Below are positions 17,370 to 26,284 of a stretch of DNA of 64,000 bases, piece by piece. Position numbers and translations under genes: made by a program. A model generated the notes under the pieces. The model had not been told where the DNA came from. It ran no database searches and was given only the letters and a program-made list of their open reading frames with translations. The first letter of the stretch is position 1; every line of letters begins with the position of its first letter. Source of the stretch: Variovorax sp. dw_308 (GTDB taxonomy: Bacteria; Pseudomonadota; Gammaproteobacteria; Burkholderiales; Burkholderiaceae_C); the NCBI RefSeq assembly GCF_019207085.1, contig NZ_JAATOM010000004.1:524498-588497 (forward strand), given 5' to 3'.

Positions 17370-18642
17370 ACCCGAACTCCCGCGCGAGGCACTCGGCTGG
17401 TGGGCGCTGCAGTTCACGCCGCGGGTGGCCTGGCTCGACGAGGGCTTGCTCCTCGATGTCTCGGCTTGCGAACGCTTGTGGGGTGGCCGGCTTTCGTTGA
17501 TGCGCCAGATTTCCGCTGCAAACCCGTCAGAGGGGCGCGTGCAGCGGGCGCAAGGCGCGACCAGCCTGATCGCGCTGGCCCGCCTGCGCCTGTTCGCCCG
17601 CGGCCAGAAGCCACCCGCAGATGTGCCGGCGGCCTTGCCGCTGGACACCCTCACGGCGGCCCTGCCGCACCTCGACGTGCTGGCCCGCCTCGGCTGCCAG
17701 ACCTGGGGCGATGTCGCGGCGCTGCCGCGTGGCGGGCTGGCGCGGCGCTTCGATACGGCCTTGAGGGAAACGCTGGATGTCGCCTGGGGCCTGCGCCCCG
17801 ACCAGTACACGTGGCTCACGCTGCCCGACGTGTTCGAGCAAAAACTGGAGTTGCCCGCGCTCGCCGAAACCGCGCCCGAGCTCATGTGGTCGGCCAACCG
17901 CCTGTTGTCCGCACTGCAGGTCTGGCTGCGCGCACGCCAGCGCGGCGCGGTGGCGCTGGAACTGCAATGGACGCTCGACCTCAAGCGCTTCAACGGCGTC
18001 AACCTGCCGCCGCACCAAAGCTTCACCGTACGCACGGCCCAGCCCACGCAGGACATGGCGCACCTGCGCCGCCTGATGAGCGAGAAACTGGCGCTCACCC
18101 AACTGGCAGCGCCCGCCAGCTGGCTGCGCCTGCGCACGGTCGAGACTTCGCCGTGGGCCGGCGCCAGCACCAGCTTCCTGCCCGAGGATTCCCGCAAGGG
18201 CGACAAGCTGCATGAGTTGGTCGAGCGCCTCAGCGCGCGGCTCGGGGCGCAGCAGGTGGTCGTGCCGGTGACGCAGGCCGACCATCGGCCCGAGGCCATG
18301 CAGGGCTGGCAGCCGGCGCTGGCCAGAACCAGCGCCGCCGTGCCCGCCTTGCAGCCCGACGGCCTGTATCCCCCCTGGCTGTTGCGCCAGCCCTTGCCGC
18401 TCGAAATGCGCGGCGGGCATCCGTACTACCGCGGCAAGCTGCGTCGCCTCAGCGGCCCGCAGCGCCTGGAGGCCGGCTGGTGGGGTGGCAAGGAGGAAGA
18501 GGGCGGCCATCCGGCGGTGCGCGACTACTACATCGCCGAAAGCCCGGAGGCCGGACTGGTGTGGGTCTACCGCGAGCGGCTCTCCGCCCCGCTGGCCCTG
18601 GACCAGGCGCCGCGCTGGTACCTGCAAGGCCTCTATGCCTGA
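17338..18642 (+). CDS. imuB: ImuB, Y-family polymerase-like subunit (short form)
   Basis: The 434-residue protein shares the core of ImuB: ALQFTPRVAWLDEGLLLDVSACERLWGG, quoted in part, followed by little-finger-like segments (LPLDTLTAALPHLDVLARLG and DVFEQKLELPALAE). GTG 17338 follows AAAGGAG and lies inside the imuA end. Known ImuB proteins carry about 80 more residues between the first strand (here MHWVALRWQPEPELP) and the ALQFTPRV segment. Those are absent here, so much of the catalytic palm is missing. ImuB is thought to be an inactive scaffold that binds the sliding clamp and DnaE2, so a short form may still work. It overlaps dnaE2 by 8 bases. Confidence 0.85.
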   Translation: MHWVALRWQPEPELPREALGWWALQFTPRVAWLDEGLLLDVSACERLWGGRLSLMRQISAANPSEGRVQRAQGATSLIALARLRLFARGQKPPADVPAALPLDTLTAALPHLDVLARLGCQTWGDVAALPRGGLARRFDTALRETLDVAWGLRPDQYTWLTLPDVFEQKLELPALAETAPELMWSANRLLSALQVWLRARQRGAVALELQWTLDLKRFNGVNLPPHQSFTVRTAQPTQDMAHLRRLMSEKLALTQLAAPASWLRLRTVETSPWAGASTSFLPEDSRKGDKLHELVERLSARLGAQQVVVPVTQADHRPEAMQGWQPALARTSAAVPALQPDGLYPPWLLRQPLPLEMRGGHPYYRGKLRRLSGPQRLEAGWWGGKEEEGGHPAVRDYYIAESPEAGLVWVYRERLSAPLALDQAPRWYLQGLYA

Positions 18643-21600
18643 ACTCAGCGACAAGCAATTGCAGGCACGCAAGCCGCATCCGCTGCGCGAGCCCCCAAGG
18701 CGCGCCATCGTGCCGGGCCTGCCCGACTATGCCGAGCTGCATGCCTTGAGCAACTTCAGCTTCCAGCGCGGCGCATCGAACCCGGAGGAACTGGTTGAGC
18801 GCGCCTATCAACTCGGCTATCGCGCGCTGGCCATCACCGACGAATGCTCGGTGGCCGGCGTGGTGCGCGCGCATGTCGGCCTGCGCGATCACCTGGAAGC
18901 GCTCACCGAATACGAGCGGACCCATCCCGACGAGGCGCCGCTGCCGCGCAACCCCGGCTTTCGCGTGCTGTTCGGCAGCGAGTTCGCCTTCGGGCGCTTC
19001 AGGCTCGTGGTGATCGCCCATGACCTCGAAGGCTGGGGCAATCTCTGCGAGTTCATCACCGCCGCGCGCAACACCGCGGCGCCCAAGGGCGAATACCGCG
19101 TGGATTGGGCCACCAGCGAGGTGGCGTCGCTGCAGCATTGCGAAGTGCTGTTCGTGCCGCGGCGCGTGCCCGGCGAGGCGATGGACTTGGCGGTGGCCGG
19201 CGCGGATGTGGCGAGCGCTTTCGAGTTGTTCGGTGCCAACCTGTGGATCGCCGTCGAACTGCTCAACAACCTCGACGACGACCTCTGGCTCGCCTCGCTG
19301 CAGCAACTCGCCAATCAGGCCGGCGTGCCCCTCGTGGCCGCCGGCGACGTGCACATGCACAAGCGTTCGCGCAAGCCCCTGCAGGACGTGGTCACCGCCA
19401 TCCGCGAAGGCAAGTCGGTGGCCGAGTGCGGCTTTGCGCTACAGGCCAATGCAGAGCGCCACCTGCGCTCTCGCATGCGCCTGGCCGATCTCTATCCGCC
19501 GGACTTGCTGGCCAACACCCTGGTCGTGATGGAACGCTGCCGCTTCGACCTCGAACTGATCCGCGAGCATTACAAGTACCCGCTCGAACTCGTCGGCGGC
19601 GGCGAGACACCCACGCAGACGCTGGTGCGCAAGACCTGGGAGGGCGCCCGCGTGCGCTACCCGGATGGCATGGACGACAAGATCCGTTTCCAGATCCAGC
19701 GCGAGCTCGACCTCATCGTCGAGCTGAAGTACGAGATGTTCTTCCTCACCGTCGAGGACATCGTGCGCTTCGCCCGCGAGCGGCACATCCTGTGCCAGGG
19801 CCGCGGATCGTCCGCCAATTCGGCTGTCTGCTTTTGCCTGCAGATCACCGCCATCAACCCCGAGACCGGCAACCTGCTGTTCGAGCGCTTCCTGAGCCGC
19901 GAGCGCCGCGAGCCGCCCGACATCGACGTCGACTTCGAGCACCAGCGGCGCGAGGAGGTCATCCAGTACATCTACGAGAAATACGGCCGCGACCGCGCCG
20001 CCATCGCCGCCGTCGTCATCTGCTGGCGCACGCGCAGCGCCTTGCGCGACGTGGGCAAGGCGCTGGCCATCGACGAGCGTCTCATCGAGGCCTTCGCCAA
20101 GGACCACCACTGGTTCGACCACGACGTGCAGGACGAGCGCATCGAGCAGGCGATGCTCACGGCCGGCGTGCGCGAGAGCACGCTCAAGCTGCGCCAGTGG
20201 CTTGAACTCACGCAGCAGCTCAAGGGCTTTCCGCGTCACCTGAGCCAGCACGTCGGCGGTTTCGTGCTCACGCAGAGCAAGCTCACGCGGCTGGTGCCGG
20301 TCGAGAAGGCGTCGATGAAAGACCGATCCGTCATCCAGTGGGAGAAGGACGACCTGGAAGCCATGGGCATGCTCAAGGTCGACGTGCTGGCGCTCGGCAT
20401 GCTGAGCGCCATCCGCCGCGCGCTCGACTTCGTCAACCAGTGGCGCGGCACCTCGCTGGAGATGCACCAGATCCCGAACGACGACGACAAGGTCTACGAC
20501 ATGATCTGCGAGGCCGACACCATCGGCGTGTTTCAGATCGAGAGCCGCGCGCAGATGTCGATGCTGCCGCGCCTCAAGCCGCGCTGCTACTACGACCTGG
20601 TGATCGAGGTCGCGATCGTGCGGCCCGGGCCGATCCAGGGTGGCATGGTGCATCCGTACCTCAAGCGTCGCCAGAACCCGAAGCTCGTCGACTATCCCAA
20701 GGGCCTTGAGCAGGCGCTCGGTCGCACGCTGGGCGTGCCGATCTTCCAGGAGCAGGTGATGCAGATCGCGATGATCGCCGCCGAGTTCACGCCCGATGAA
20801 GCCGACAAGCTGCGCCGCTCCATGGCCGCGTGGAAGCGCAAGGGCGGTGTCGGCCATTTCTACGACCGGCTGGTGAACGGCATGGTCGAGCGCGGTTACG
20901 ACCGCGGCTTTGCCGAAGCCATCTTCAAGCAGATCCAGGGCTTCGGCGAATACGGATTCCCGGAGAGCCATGCCGCGAGCTTCGCGCTGCTGGTGGTCGC
21001 GAGCTGCTGGCTCAAGCACTACGAGCCGGCCTGCTTCCTCGCGGCCATGCTCGACTCGCAGCCGATGGGTTTCTATTCGCCCTCGCAGCTCGTGCAGGAC
21101 GCCCGCCGCCACGGCGTGGAAGTGCGCCCGGTAGACGTCATGGTGAGCCACAACGACTGCACCCTGGAGTCCCCACTCCCGCTCCCGCTTCCGGGAGAGG
21201 GCCGGGGTGAGGGCGGGGGGCCTTCGCCCCTTCCCGCGCGCGGGAAAGGCCAATCACTCCCTCTCCCGCCAGCGGGAGAGCGCTGGGGTGAGGGCGCCAA
21301 CCCCCACCAACCCGCCGTGAGACTCGGCCTGCGCCGCATCGTCGGCCTCAGCGAAGCCGGCGCCAAGCGCTTGCTGGAAGCCCGCGCACAACAACCCTTC
21401 ACCAGTACCGAAGACCTCGCCCTGCGCGCCGAACTCGACGCCAAGGACATGGCCGCCCTGGCCGGCGCCGACGCGCTCATGGCGCTCTCGGGCCACCGCC
21501 GCCAGCAGGTCTGGGACGCCACCGCCCAGCGCCGCTCTCCCGCGCTGCTCAAGGGCGTGCCGATCCACGAACCCAAGCTGGAACTGCCCCCGGCCCCGGA

Positions 21601-22033
21601 AGGCGAGGAGATCGTCGGCGACTACGCCTCGCTGCGCCTCACGCTGCGCCGCCACCCCCTCGAACTGCTGCGCCCGCGCCTCGCCCGCATGAAGCTTCTC
21701 AGCGCCCGGCAGTTGCATGACCTGCCCAATGGCCGCACCGTGCGTGCCTGCGGCATCGTCATGGGCCGGCAGCGCCCGCAGACCGCCAACGGCACCATCT
21801 TCGTCACGCTGGAGGACGAGACCGGCAACGTCAACGTGATCGTCTGGAGTTCCATCGTCGAGGCTTGGCGCGGCCCGCTCTTGCAGTCGCATCTGCTCGC
21901 CGTGCAGGGCACCTGGCAGCGCGACGTCGACACCGGTGGCAAGGTCTGCCACGTGGTCGCGACGGGCTTTCGGGATTTGACCCCGCTGATGGGTCGGCTG
22001 GCCGCCAACCACAGTAGCCGGGACTTTCATTAG
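18635..22033 (+). CDS. dnaE2: Error-prone DNA polymerase DnaE2 (ImuC)
   Basis: The 1132-residue C-family polymerase is recognised by its N-terminal PHP domain (LPDYAELHALSNFSFQRGAS), the catalytic DID motif in PPDIDVDFEHQRREEV and the LRRSMAAWKRKGG fingers motif. A C-terminal OB-fold contains IFVTLEDETGNVNVIVW. The upstream reading frame overlaps imuB; ATG 18635 is used because it overlaps the imuB end by 8 bases and gives the family N-terminus. It is the translesion polymerase of the SOS cassette. Residues about 846-889 are an unusual Pro/Gly-rich insertion encoded by a palindromic DNA element (21171-21297). Confidence 0.92.
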   Translation: MPELSDKQLQARKPHPLREPPRRAIVPGLPDYAELHALSNFSFQRGASNPEELVERAYQLGYRALAITDECSVAGVVRAHVGLRDHLEALTEYERTHPDEAPLPRNPGFRVLFGSEFAFGRFRLVVIAHDLEGWGNLCEFITAARNTAAPKGEYRVDWATSEVASLQHCEVLFVPRRVPGEAMDLAVAGADVASAFELFGANLWIAVELLNNLDDDLWLASLQQLANQAGVPLVAAGDVHMHKRSRKPLQDVVTAIREGKSVAECGFALQANAERHLRSRMRLADLYPPDLLANTLVVMERCRFDLELIREHYKYPLELVGGGETPTQTLVRKTWEGARVRYPDGMDDKIRFQIQRELDLIVELKYEMFFLTVEDIVRFARERHILCQGRGSSANSAVCFCLQITAINPETGNLLFERFLSRERREPPDIDVDFEHQRREEVIQYIYEKYGRDRAAIAAVVICWRTRSALRDVGKALAIDERLIEAFAKDHHWFDHDVQDERIEQAMLTAGVRESTLKLRQWLELTQQLKGFPRHLSQHVGGFVLTQSKLTRLVPVEKASMKDRSVIQWEKDDLEAMGMLKVDVLALGMLSAIRRALDFVNQWRGTSLEMHQIPNDDDKVYDMICEADTIGVFQIESRAQMSMLPRLKPRCYYDLVIEVAIVRPGPIQGGMVHPYLKRRQNPKLVDYPKGLEQALGRTLGVPIFQEQVMQIAMIAAEFTPDEADKLRRSMAAWKRKGGVGHFYDRLVNGMVERGYDRGFAEAIFKQIQGFGEYGFPESHAASFALLVVASCWLKHYEPACFLAAMLDSQPMGFYSPSQLVQDARRHGVEVRPVDVMVSHNDCTLESPLPLPLPGEGRGEGGGPSPLPARGKGQSLPLPPAGERWGEGANPHQPAVRLGLRRIVGLSEAGAKRLLEARAQQPFTSTEDLALRAELDAKDMAALAGADALMALSGHRRQQVWDATAQRRSPALLKGVPIHEPKLELPPAPEGEEIVGDYASLRLTLRRHPLELLRPRLARMKLLSARQLHDLPNGRTVRACGIVMGRQRPQTANGTIFVTLEDETGNVNVIVWSSIVEAWRGPLLQSHLLAVQGTWQRDVDTGGKVCHVVATGFRDLTPLMGRLAANHSSRDFH
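21171..21297. repeat. REP-like palindromic element inserted in-frame in dnaE2
   Basis: Two imperfect direct copies of a small palindrome lie here. Copy A is CTCCCG-CTTC-CGGGAG (21182-21197). Copy B is CTCTCCCG-CCAG-CGGGAGAG (21261-21280). Each is followed five bases later by GGGTGAGGG. Between them is the 16-bp perfect palindrome 21231-21246, nested in GGCCTT/AAGGCC arms. The reading frame stays open through the whole element and adds a Pro/Leu/Gly/Glu-rich loop of about 44 residues (PLPLPGEGRGEG and PLPPAGERWGEG). Confidence 0.85.
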
Positions 22034-22050
22034 TCATTACGCTTCGCGAA

Positions 22051-22941
22051 ATGTCAGCCGCAATCGCCGCCCACGAGGTGCCTGTCGACCCGCCGCCCAC
22101 CGGCGTGCCGCCGATGCCTCCGCCCTACATGCCGCCAGGTCCGCCGCCCGAGGGCGACCCGCCGCCTGTCGTTCCGCCCATTACCGACCCGGGCACCGCG
22201 CCACCCGTCAAGGACCCGCTCCTCAACACCATCGTACTCGGCCGCGCGCACGCCCGGCGCCTGCGCGACATCCATCGCTCGGCAGGCTGGCCCTGCTGCG
22301 ACGTGATCGAGATCGAGTTGCTGGCCGCGGGTCTGCTCGAACGCGTGCGCTCGACGCATGGCCACGAAACCCTGCGCCTCACCGACCGCGGCATTGCCCA
22401 CGTCGCAACCTCGCTCGTGGTCAACCGCTCGGCCTTGTCGATGCACGAAGCCCTGGTCGATCAGGTCGCGCGAGAGATGACGCGCGGCGGCCGCATCGCC
22501 TGGCGCGGCCTGAGCCTGCGGGCGCGGCTGGAGCCGTTGGAGGAGGGCGGCAAGCCGCGCTGGTGCATTGCCCGGCCCGATGTCTTCTCGATCCGCAACA
22601 CCACCGTCGAAGCCTATGCACACCCCGTCGTGCACGAGGTCAAGGTCAGCCGGGCCGACCTGCTCGGCGACCTGCGCAAGCCCGACAAGCGGGCGGCCTA
22701 TCTCGACCTGGGCGGCCAATGCTGGTACGTGCTGGGCAATGACGCCCGAGGCCGCTGCATCGCCTCGCCTGACGAAATCCCCGAAGCATGTGGTGTGCTC
22801 GTGCTCGAAGCGGGGCGGTTGTCAGTTGCGCGCGCAGCCCTGCATCGCCCGGTGCAACGCATTCCGTTCAGCGTCTGGATGGCGCTGGCCAAGGCGCAGC
22901 CCGTTCAGGGCTTCGACGAAGAGGCGCAAGACGCGCTCTGA
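22051..22941 (+). CDS. MmcB-like putative PD-(D/E)xK DNA repair protein
   Basis: The 296 residues start with a Pro-rich tail (about 10-50) that looks disordered. After a wHTH-like segment (LRDIHRSAGWPCCDVIEIEL and LTDRGI) comes a region like MmcB of alphaproteobacteria: ARPDVFSIRNTT with the putative metal Asp, then VVHEVKVSRADLLGDL with the ExK pair and KRAAYLDLGGQCWYVLG. This is a PD-(D/E)xK nuclease pattern. MmcB is SOS-linked and tied to mitomycin C resistance in Caulobacter. Here it lies 17 bp after dnaE2 in the same direction, so it may be a fourth gene of the SOS cassette. The assignment is by motif and context only. Confidence 0.72.
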   Translation: MSAAIAAHEVPVDPPPTGVPPMPPPYMPPGPPPEGDPPPVVPPITDPGTAPPVKDPLLNTIVLGRAHARRLRDIHRSAGWPCCDVIEIELLAAGLLERVRSTHGHETLRLTDRGIAHVATSLVVNRSALSMHEALVDQVAREMTRGGRIAWRGLSLRARLEPLEEGGKPRWCIARPDVFSIRNTTVEAYAHPVVHEVKVSRADLLGDLRKPDKRAAYLDLGGQCWYVLGNDARGRCIASPDEIPEACGVLVLEAGRLSVARAALHRPVQRIPFSVWMALAKAQPVQGFDEEAQDAL

Positions 22942-22942
22942 A

Positions 22943-22970
22943 CCCCGAGGCGCCGCGGGCGCATTCGGGG
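22943..22970. terminator. Hairpin between convergent genes, possible terminator
   Basis: CCCCGA (22943-22948) pairs with TCGGGG (22965-22970) around a further GCGCC/GGCGC stem. It lies between the MmcB-like gene and the opposing lipase-like gene. There is no clear T-run, so if it stops transcription it may do so weakly or in both directions. Confidence 0.35.
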
Positions 22971-22976
22971 TGGGCT

Positions 22977-23825
22977 TCAGAAAGTGGCGGAGAGCGCGCG
23001 ATAGGTCGCGCCGGGCATGCCCGTCGGCGCAAAAGGCTGCCAGTTGTCCTCGGGCTGTGACAGGCGCTCCGCGATGATCCAGAGCACCAGCGCATTGAAG
23101 GCCAGGCCGCAGTGGCTGCCAGGCACGAGGATGTTTTCATGCACCGGCGAGTCATCGTCGACTTGCGCTTCCATTGGCGGCACCACGCCGTCCGAGCGCG
23201 ACCACAGGCAACTCATCGGGTGGGCGGGCGAATGCGACAGGGCCTTGCGCACATGGGGCTGCATCAAGTGCGCATCCGGCCCGAGGCGGTGCGCGACCGC
23301 GCGGTACATCGCAACCACGCTGGGCGCGGCACCGGTGCCAGCGGCGTTGGGCGTCACCGGGCTGCCGAGCGTGATCAGCGAGCGCACGCAATCCGGCGCA
23401 CGATGCGAGGCATAGAGGCCGAACACCCCGCCCAGGCTCCAGCCGACCATGCTGACCTTGCGGCCATGCTGGTGGCGCATGTACTCGAGCTTGTGCTCGA
23501 GGGCTGCGGCGTGCTTTGCCTGGAAGCCGACATTGCGGCCGAAGCCCCAGCTCTCCACCGCATATCCGCGATTCGACAAAAAGGCCTTGAGCGGCACCAT
23601 CGTCGACTCGGGCGCCATGAAGCCAGGCACCAGGAGCACCGGATGGCCGTCGCCCTTGGGTGCAGTGGACAGCACGGGCCAGGAGCATGCCGACACGGTC
23701 GCTTCCGCCATGGCGCGAACACCTTCGAGGGCGGTATGCCAGAGGCGGACCTTGTGGCGGCCGGGGGTGACTTGATCCGGGTTGTTCATGATGGGCAAGT
23801 GCTGGGTTTGGTTCTTTGCGGACAT
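22977..23825 (-). CDS. Alpha/beta-fold hydrolase, lipase-like
   Basis: The 282-residue hydrolase has the nucleophile elbow VGWSLGG (Ser130) after a VLLVPGFMAPES oxyanion loop. The acid region is WSRSDGVVPP and the catalytic His is likely in PGSHCGLAFN. ATG 23825 is preferred: GAGGTGA lies 5 bases before it, and it follows the acyltransferase stop by 10 bases. A GTG at 23852 would overlap that gene. It is the third gene of a reverse-strand operon with a wax ester synthase and a second hydrolase, so a role in acylglycerol or ester turnover is likely. The convergent MmcB-like gene ends 35 bp away. Confidence 0.85.
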   Translation of the reverse strand: MSAKNQTQHLPIMNNPDQVTPGRHKVRLWHTALEGVRAMAEATVSACSWPVLSTAPKGDGHPVLLVPGFMAPESTMVPLKAFLSNRGYAVESWGFGRNVGFQAKHAAALEHKLEYMRHQHGRKVSMVGWSLGGVFGLYASHRAPDCVRSLITLGSPVTPNAAGTGAAPSVVAMYRAVAHRLGPDAHLMQPHVRKALSHSPAHPMSCLWSRSDGVVPPMEAQVDDDSPVHENILVPGSHCGLAFNALVLWIIAERLSQPEDNWQPFAPTGMPGATYRALSATF

Positions 23826-23835
23826 CGGCGTCACC

Positions 23836-25320
23836 TCACTTTGACACGGCACGGGCCGGGCGCTTCTTCCCGGCCTGCGCGCGCCTTGTCTCGACCGCCG
23901 CCGCGTACTCGTCGAAGCTCTCCTGCAGGCATTGCGCGAAAGCCGCCGGATCGGTCAACTGCTCGCGGCACGAGGTGACGGAGATGTTCATCCCGCCGTC
24001 GTAGCTGGTGGCTGCCAGCACCAGGCCCATGCCGTCGCAGATCGGCATCAGGCCGGTGAAGCGTGCGAGGCGGGCGCCGACCAGGTACAGCGGCGTGGAA
24101 GGCCCCGGCACATTGATGATCGAGCAGTTGGCCAGCGGCGCCAGTTGGCGCTGGTCCGACTGCGCCATGCTCAGCACCTTGCCCGACAGGGCCAGCGTGG
24201 CCGACGACGAATGCTTGTCGCCATCGATCAGGTCGCGTGCGCCCACCGCGCGAGCGCGCAAGCTGGAGGTCTGTGCACAGATATGCGCCAGGCGCTCGGC
24301 CGGATCGTCGATGGTGGTGCCCAGGTCGACCCGCACCCGGCCGATCTTGTAGCGCTGCGACTGGGCGTAGGTCGCGTTCATGTTGAGATAGGGGACGACC
24401 GCCGACATGCTCAGTTCAGGCAGTTCGCCGTGCTGGTCCAGGTAGCGCCGCAATGCGCCGCCGCACACCGCGAGCACGCAATCGTTGACGGCCGCGTCGC
24501 GTGCCAGTCCGCGCATCTGGCGGAAAGTCTCGAGTTCGAACAGCCGGGTCTCGAAGACGCGGCGCGCGGACACGACGGCATTGAACCGTGACACGGCGTT
24601 CGCTGCCGGCGCTTCCAGCATGCCGTGCACCATCACGCGCGACATCGAACTCAGTCCTTCGAACGCGCGCATCACGGGCCACGCGAAGGCAGCCGGGTCC
24701 TTGAGCGTGCCGAGGCGGGGGCGCAGGTACAGCGATCCGCTGCGTGGCGCGGGCCGCGGAAACCACGGCACCGGCGGCGGGGCGACCGCGACCTGGGCCG
24801 TGTGATCGTGGATCAGCGCGGTGATGCCGTCGGTGCCGTCCATGCCGATGAGGGTGTGGTGCAGCTTGGTGAGCAGCGCGAAGCAGCCGGGCGGCAGTCC
24901 GGGCAGCGTGTCGAGCCCTTCGATGACATGGATCTCCCAGGGCGAGCGGTCCATGTCGAGCACGCGTGCATGGATGCGCGAGGCCATGATGCAGAACTGG
25001 CGCCAGTCGCCCGGCTTGGGAAGTGCCGAATGGCTGACGTGCGATTCGATGTCGAAGCTCTCGTCGTCCACCCAGTACGGCCGGTCGACTTCCATCGGCA
25101 TGTGCAGCAGCTTCTGCCGGAACACCGGTGCGCGATGCAGCCGGCTCTCGATCTGCGCCAAGACGGCCTTGAATCGGACCATGCCGCCCGGCGCCGTCGA
25201 AGGGTCGTAGATGTGGACCAGCGTGGCATGGGCGCGCGCATGCGGCGCTTCCGATGCAAGCAGCCGCGCGTCCTCGCCGTTGAGTTGCTGGAACCTGGGT
25301 TGTCCGATCATCGGGATCAT
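23836..25320 (-). CDS. Wax ester synthase / diacylglycerol acyltransferase (WS/DGAT family)
   Basis: The 494-residue protein has the WES_acyltransf layout: an N-terminal catalytic half with PYWVDDESFDIESHV and LDMDRSPWEIHVIEGL, then a C-terminal half with RYKIGRVRVDLGTT and NVPGPSTPLYLVGA. The family acyl-transfer motif HHxxxDG reads HHTLIGM here (His154-His155), with Gly159 at the Asp position and DG only two residues later. The second His, regarded as catalytic in this family, is kept. It would join acyl-CoA to a long-chain alcohol or diacylglycerol to store lipid. It sits 7 bp behind one hydrolase gene and 10 bp before another. Confidence 0.88.
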   Translation of the reverse strand: MIPMIGQPRFQQLNGEDARLLASEAPHARAHATLVHIYDPSTAPGGMVRFKAVLAQIESRLHRAPVFRQKLLHMPMEVDRPYWVDDESFDIESHVSHSALPKPGDWRQFCIMASRIHARVLDMDRSPWEIHVIEGLDTLPGLPPGCFALLTKLHHTLIGMDGTDGITALIHDHTAQVAVAPPPVPWFPRPAPRSGSLYLRPRLGTLKDPAAFAWPVMRAFEGLSSMSRVMVHGMLEAPAANAVSRFNAVVSARRVFETRLFELETFRQMRGLARDAAVNDCVLAVCGGALRRYLDQHGELPELSMSAVVPYLNMNATYAQSQRYKIGRVRVDLGTTIDDPAERLAHICAQTSSLRARAVGARDLIDGDKHSSSATLALSGKVLSMAQSDQRQLAPLANCSIINVPGPSTPLYLVGARLARFTGLMPICDGMGLVLAATSYDGGMNISVTSCREQLTDPAAFAQCLQESFDEYAAAVETRRAQAGKKRPARAVSK

Positions 25321-25327
25321 TTTCTCT

Positions 25328-26284
25328 TCAGTCCTGGAGTACCTGTTGATTCGTCATGTGCGGCGCCGGCGTCCCGGGCGCGCCCGCCTGTTCCGCGATG
25401 GCGTCGATGATGGCTGGCCACAATTCGAAGGGCAGGTTGTGTCCCATGCCTTCGAGGATGCGCAGCCGCGCCTTGGGAATGGCCTCCGCAGTGTCGATGC
25501 CGCAGGCCATGGGCACCAGCGCGTCGTCGCTGCCGTGCATGACCAGCGTGGGAATGCGCACCTCGGCCAGCGCCGGCTTGCGGTTTCCGGACGCCAGCAC
25601 GGCAGCCAACTGGCGCGCGGTGCCTGCGGGATGGGGACCGCGCGCGAAGAGACGCTGCGCCATGGCCTCGCTGCGCACGGGGTCGAGCGGGTACTTGTAG
25701 CCGCAAAGCACCGACCAGACCCGCCGGTGGCGCGCGAGGTAGCCGGGCCAGTCCGACGGTGTGGGCGTCATCAATGCCGCCATCGCCTCCGGCCGCGCCG
25801 GGGGCAGGCCGGGCTTGCCGGTGGACGACATGATGGACGTCAGCGTGCTGACGCGCCGCGGGTGCCGGATGGCCATCTCCTGGGCGATCATCCCGCCCAT
25901 CGACACACCCGCCACATGCGCGCTGTCGATTCCCAGCGCATCGAGCAGGCCAACGGCGTCATCGGCCATGTCCGGGAGCAGGTAGGGAGCCTGCACGGGC
26001 AAGCCGGCTGCCAATTGGCCAAACATGCAGGCCATGTCGGGAACGCCGCAGTCATCGAGCCGGGTGGAGTGGCCACAGTCACGGTTGTCGAAGCGGATCA
26101 CCCGGAAGCCACGTCCAGCCAACGCCTGGCAGAACTCGTCGTCCCACGCGACCATCGATCCGCCAAGCCCCATGACCAAAAGCAGAGGCATGGCAGAACG
26201 CCTGCCGAACTCCTGATACGCCAGCTCGATTCCGTCGGATACATGGGCTCGTGCCTCTGCCGAGGCGGTGTCGATTGAATACAT
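25328..26284 (-). CDS. Alpha/beta hydrolase
   Basis: The 318-residue hydrolase shows LLLVMGLGGSMVAWD (oxyanion loop), GVSMGGM with nucleophile Ser128, VMHGSDDALVP (acid) and EGMGHNLP (His). ATG 26284 follows AGGGGGG at a good distance and gives a standard N-terminus; a longer frame upstream lacks such a site. It leads a reverse-strand operon with the WS/DGAT gene 7 bp away and the lipase-like gene. Possible roles are ester or epoxide hydrolysis or acylglycerol breakdown. The substrate is unknown. Confidence 0.85.
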   Translation of the reverse strand: MYSIDTASAEARAHVSDGIELAYQEFGRRSAMPLLLVMGLGGSMVAWDDEFCQALAGRGFRVIRFDNRDCGHSTRLDDCGVPDMACMFGQLAAGLPVQAPYLLPDMADDAVGLLDALGIDSAHVAGVSMGGMIAQEMAIRHPRRVSTLTSIMSSTGKPGLPPARPEAMAALMTPTPSDWPGYLARHRRVWSVLCGYKYPLDPVRSEAMAQRLFARGPHPAGTARQLAAVLASGNRKPALAEVRIPTLVMHGSDDALVPMACGIDTAEAIPKARLRILEGMGHNLPFELWPAIIDAIAEQAGAPGTPAPHMTNQQVLQD

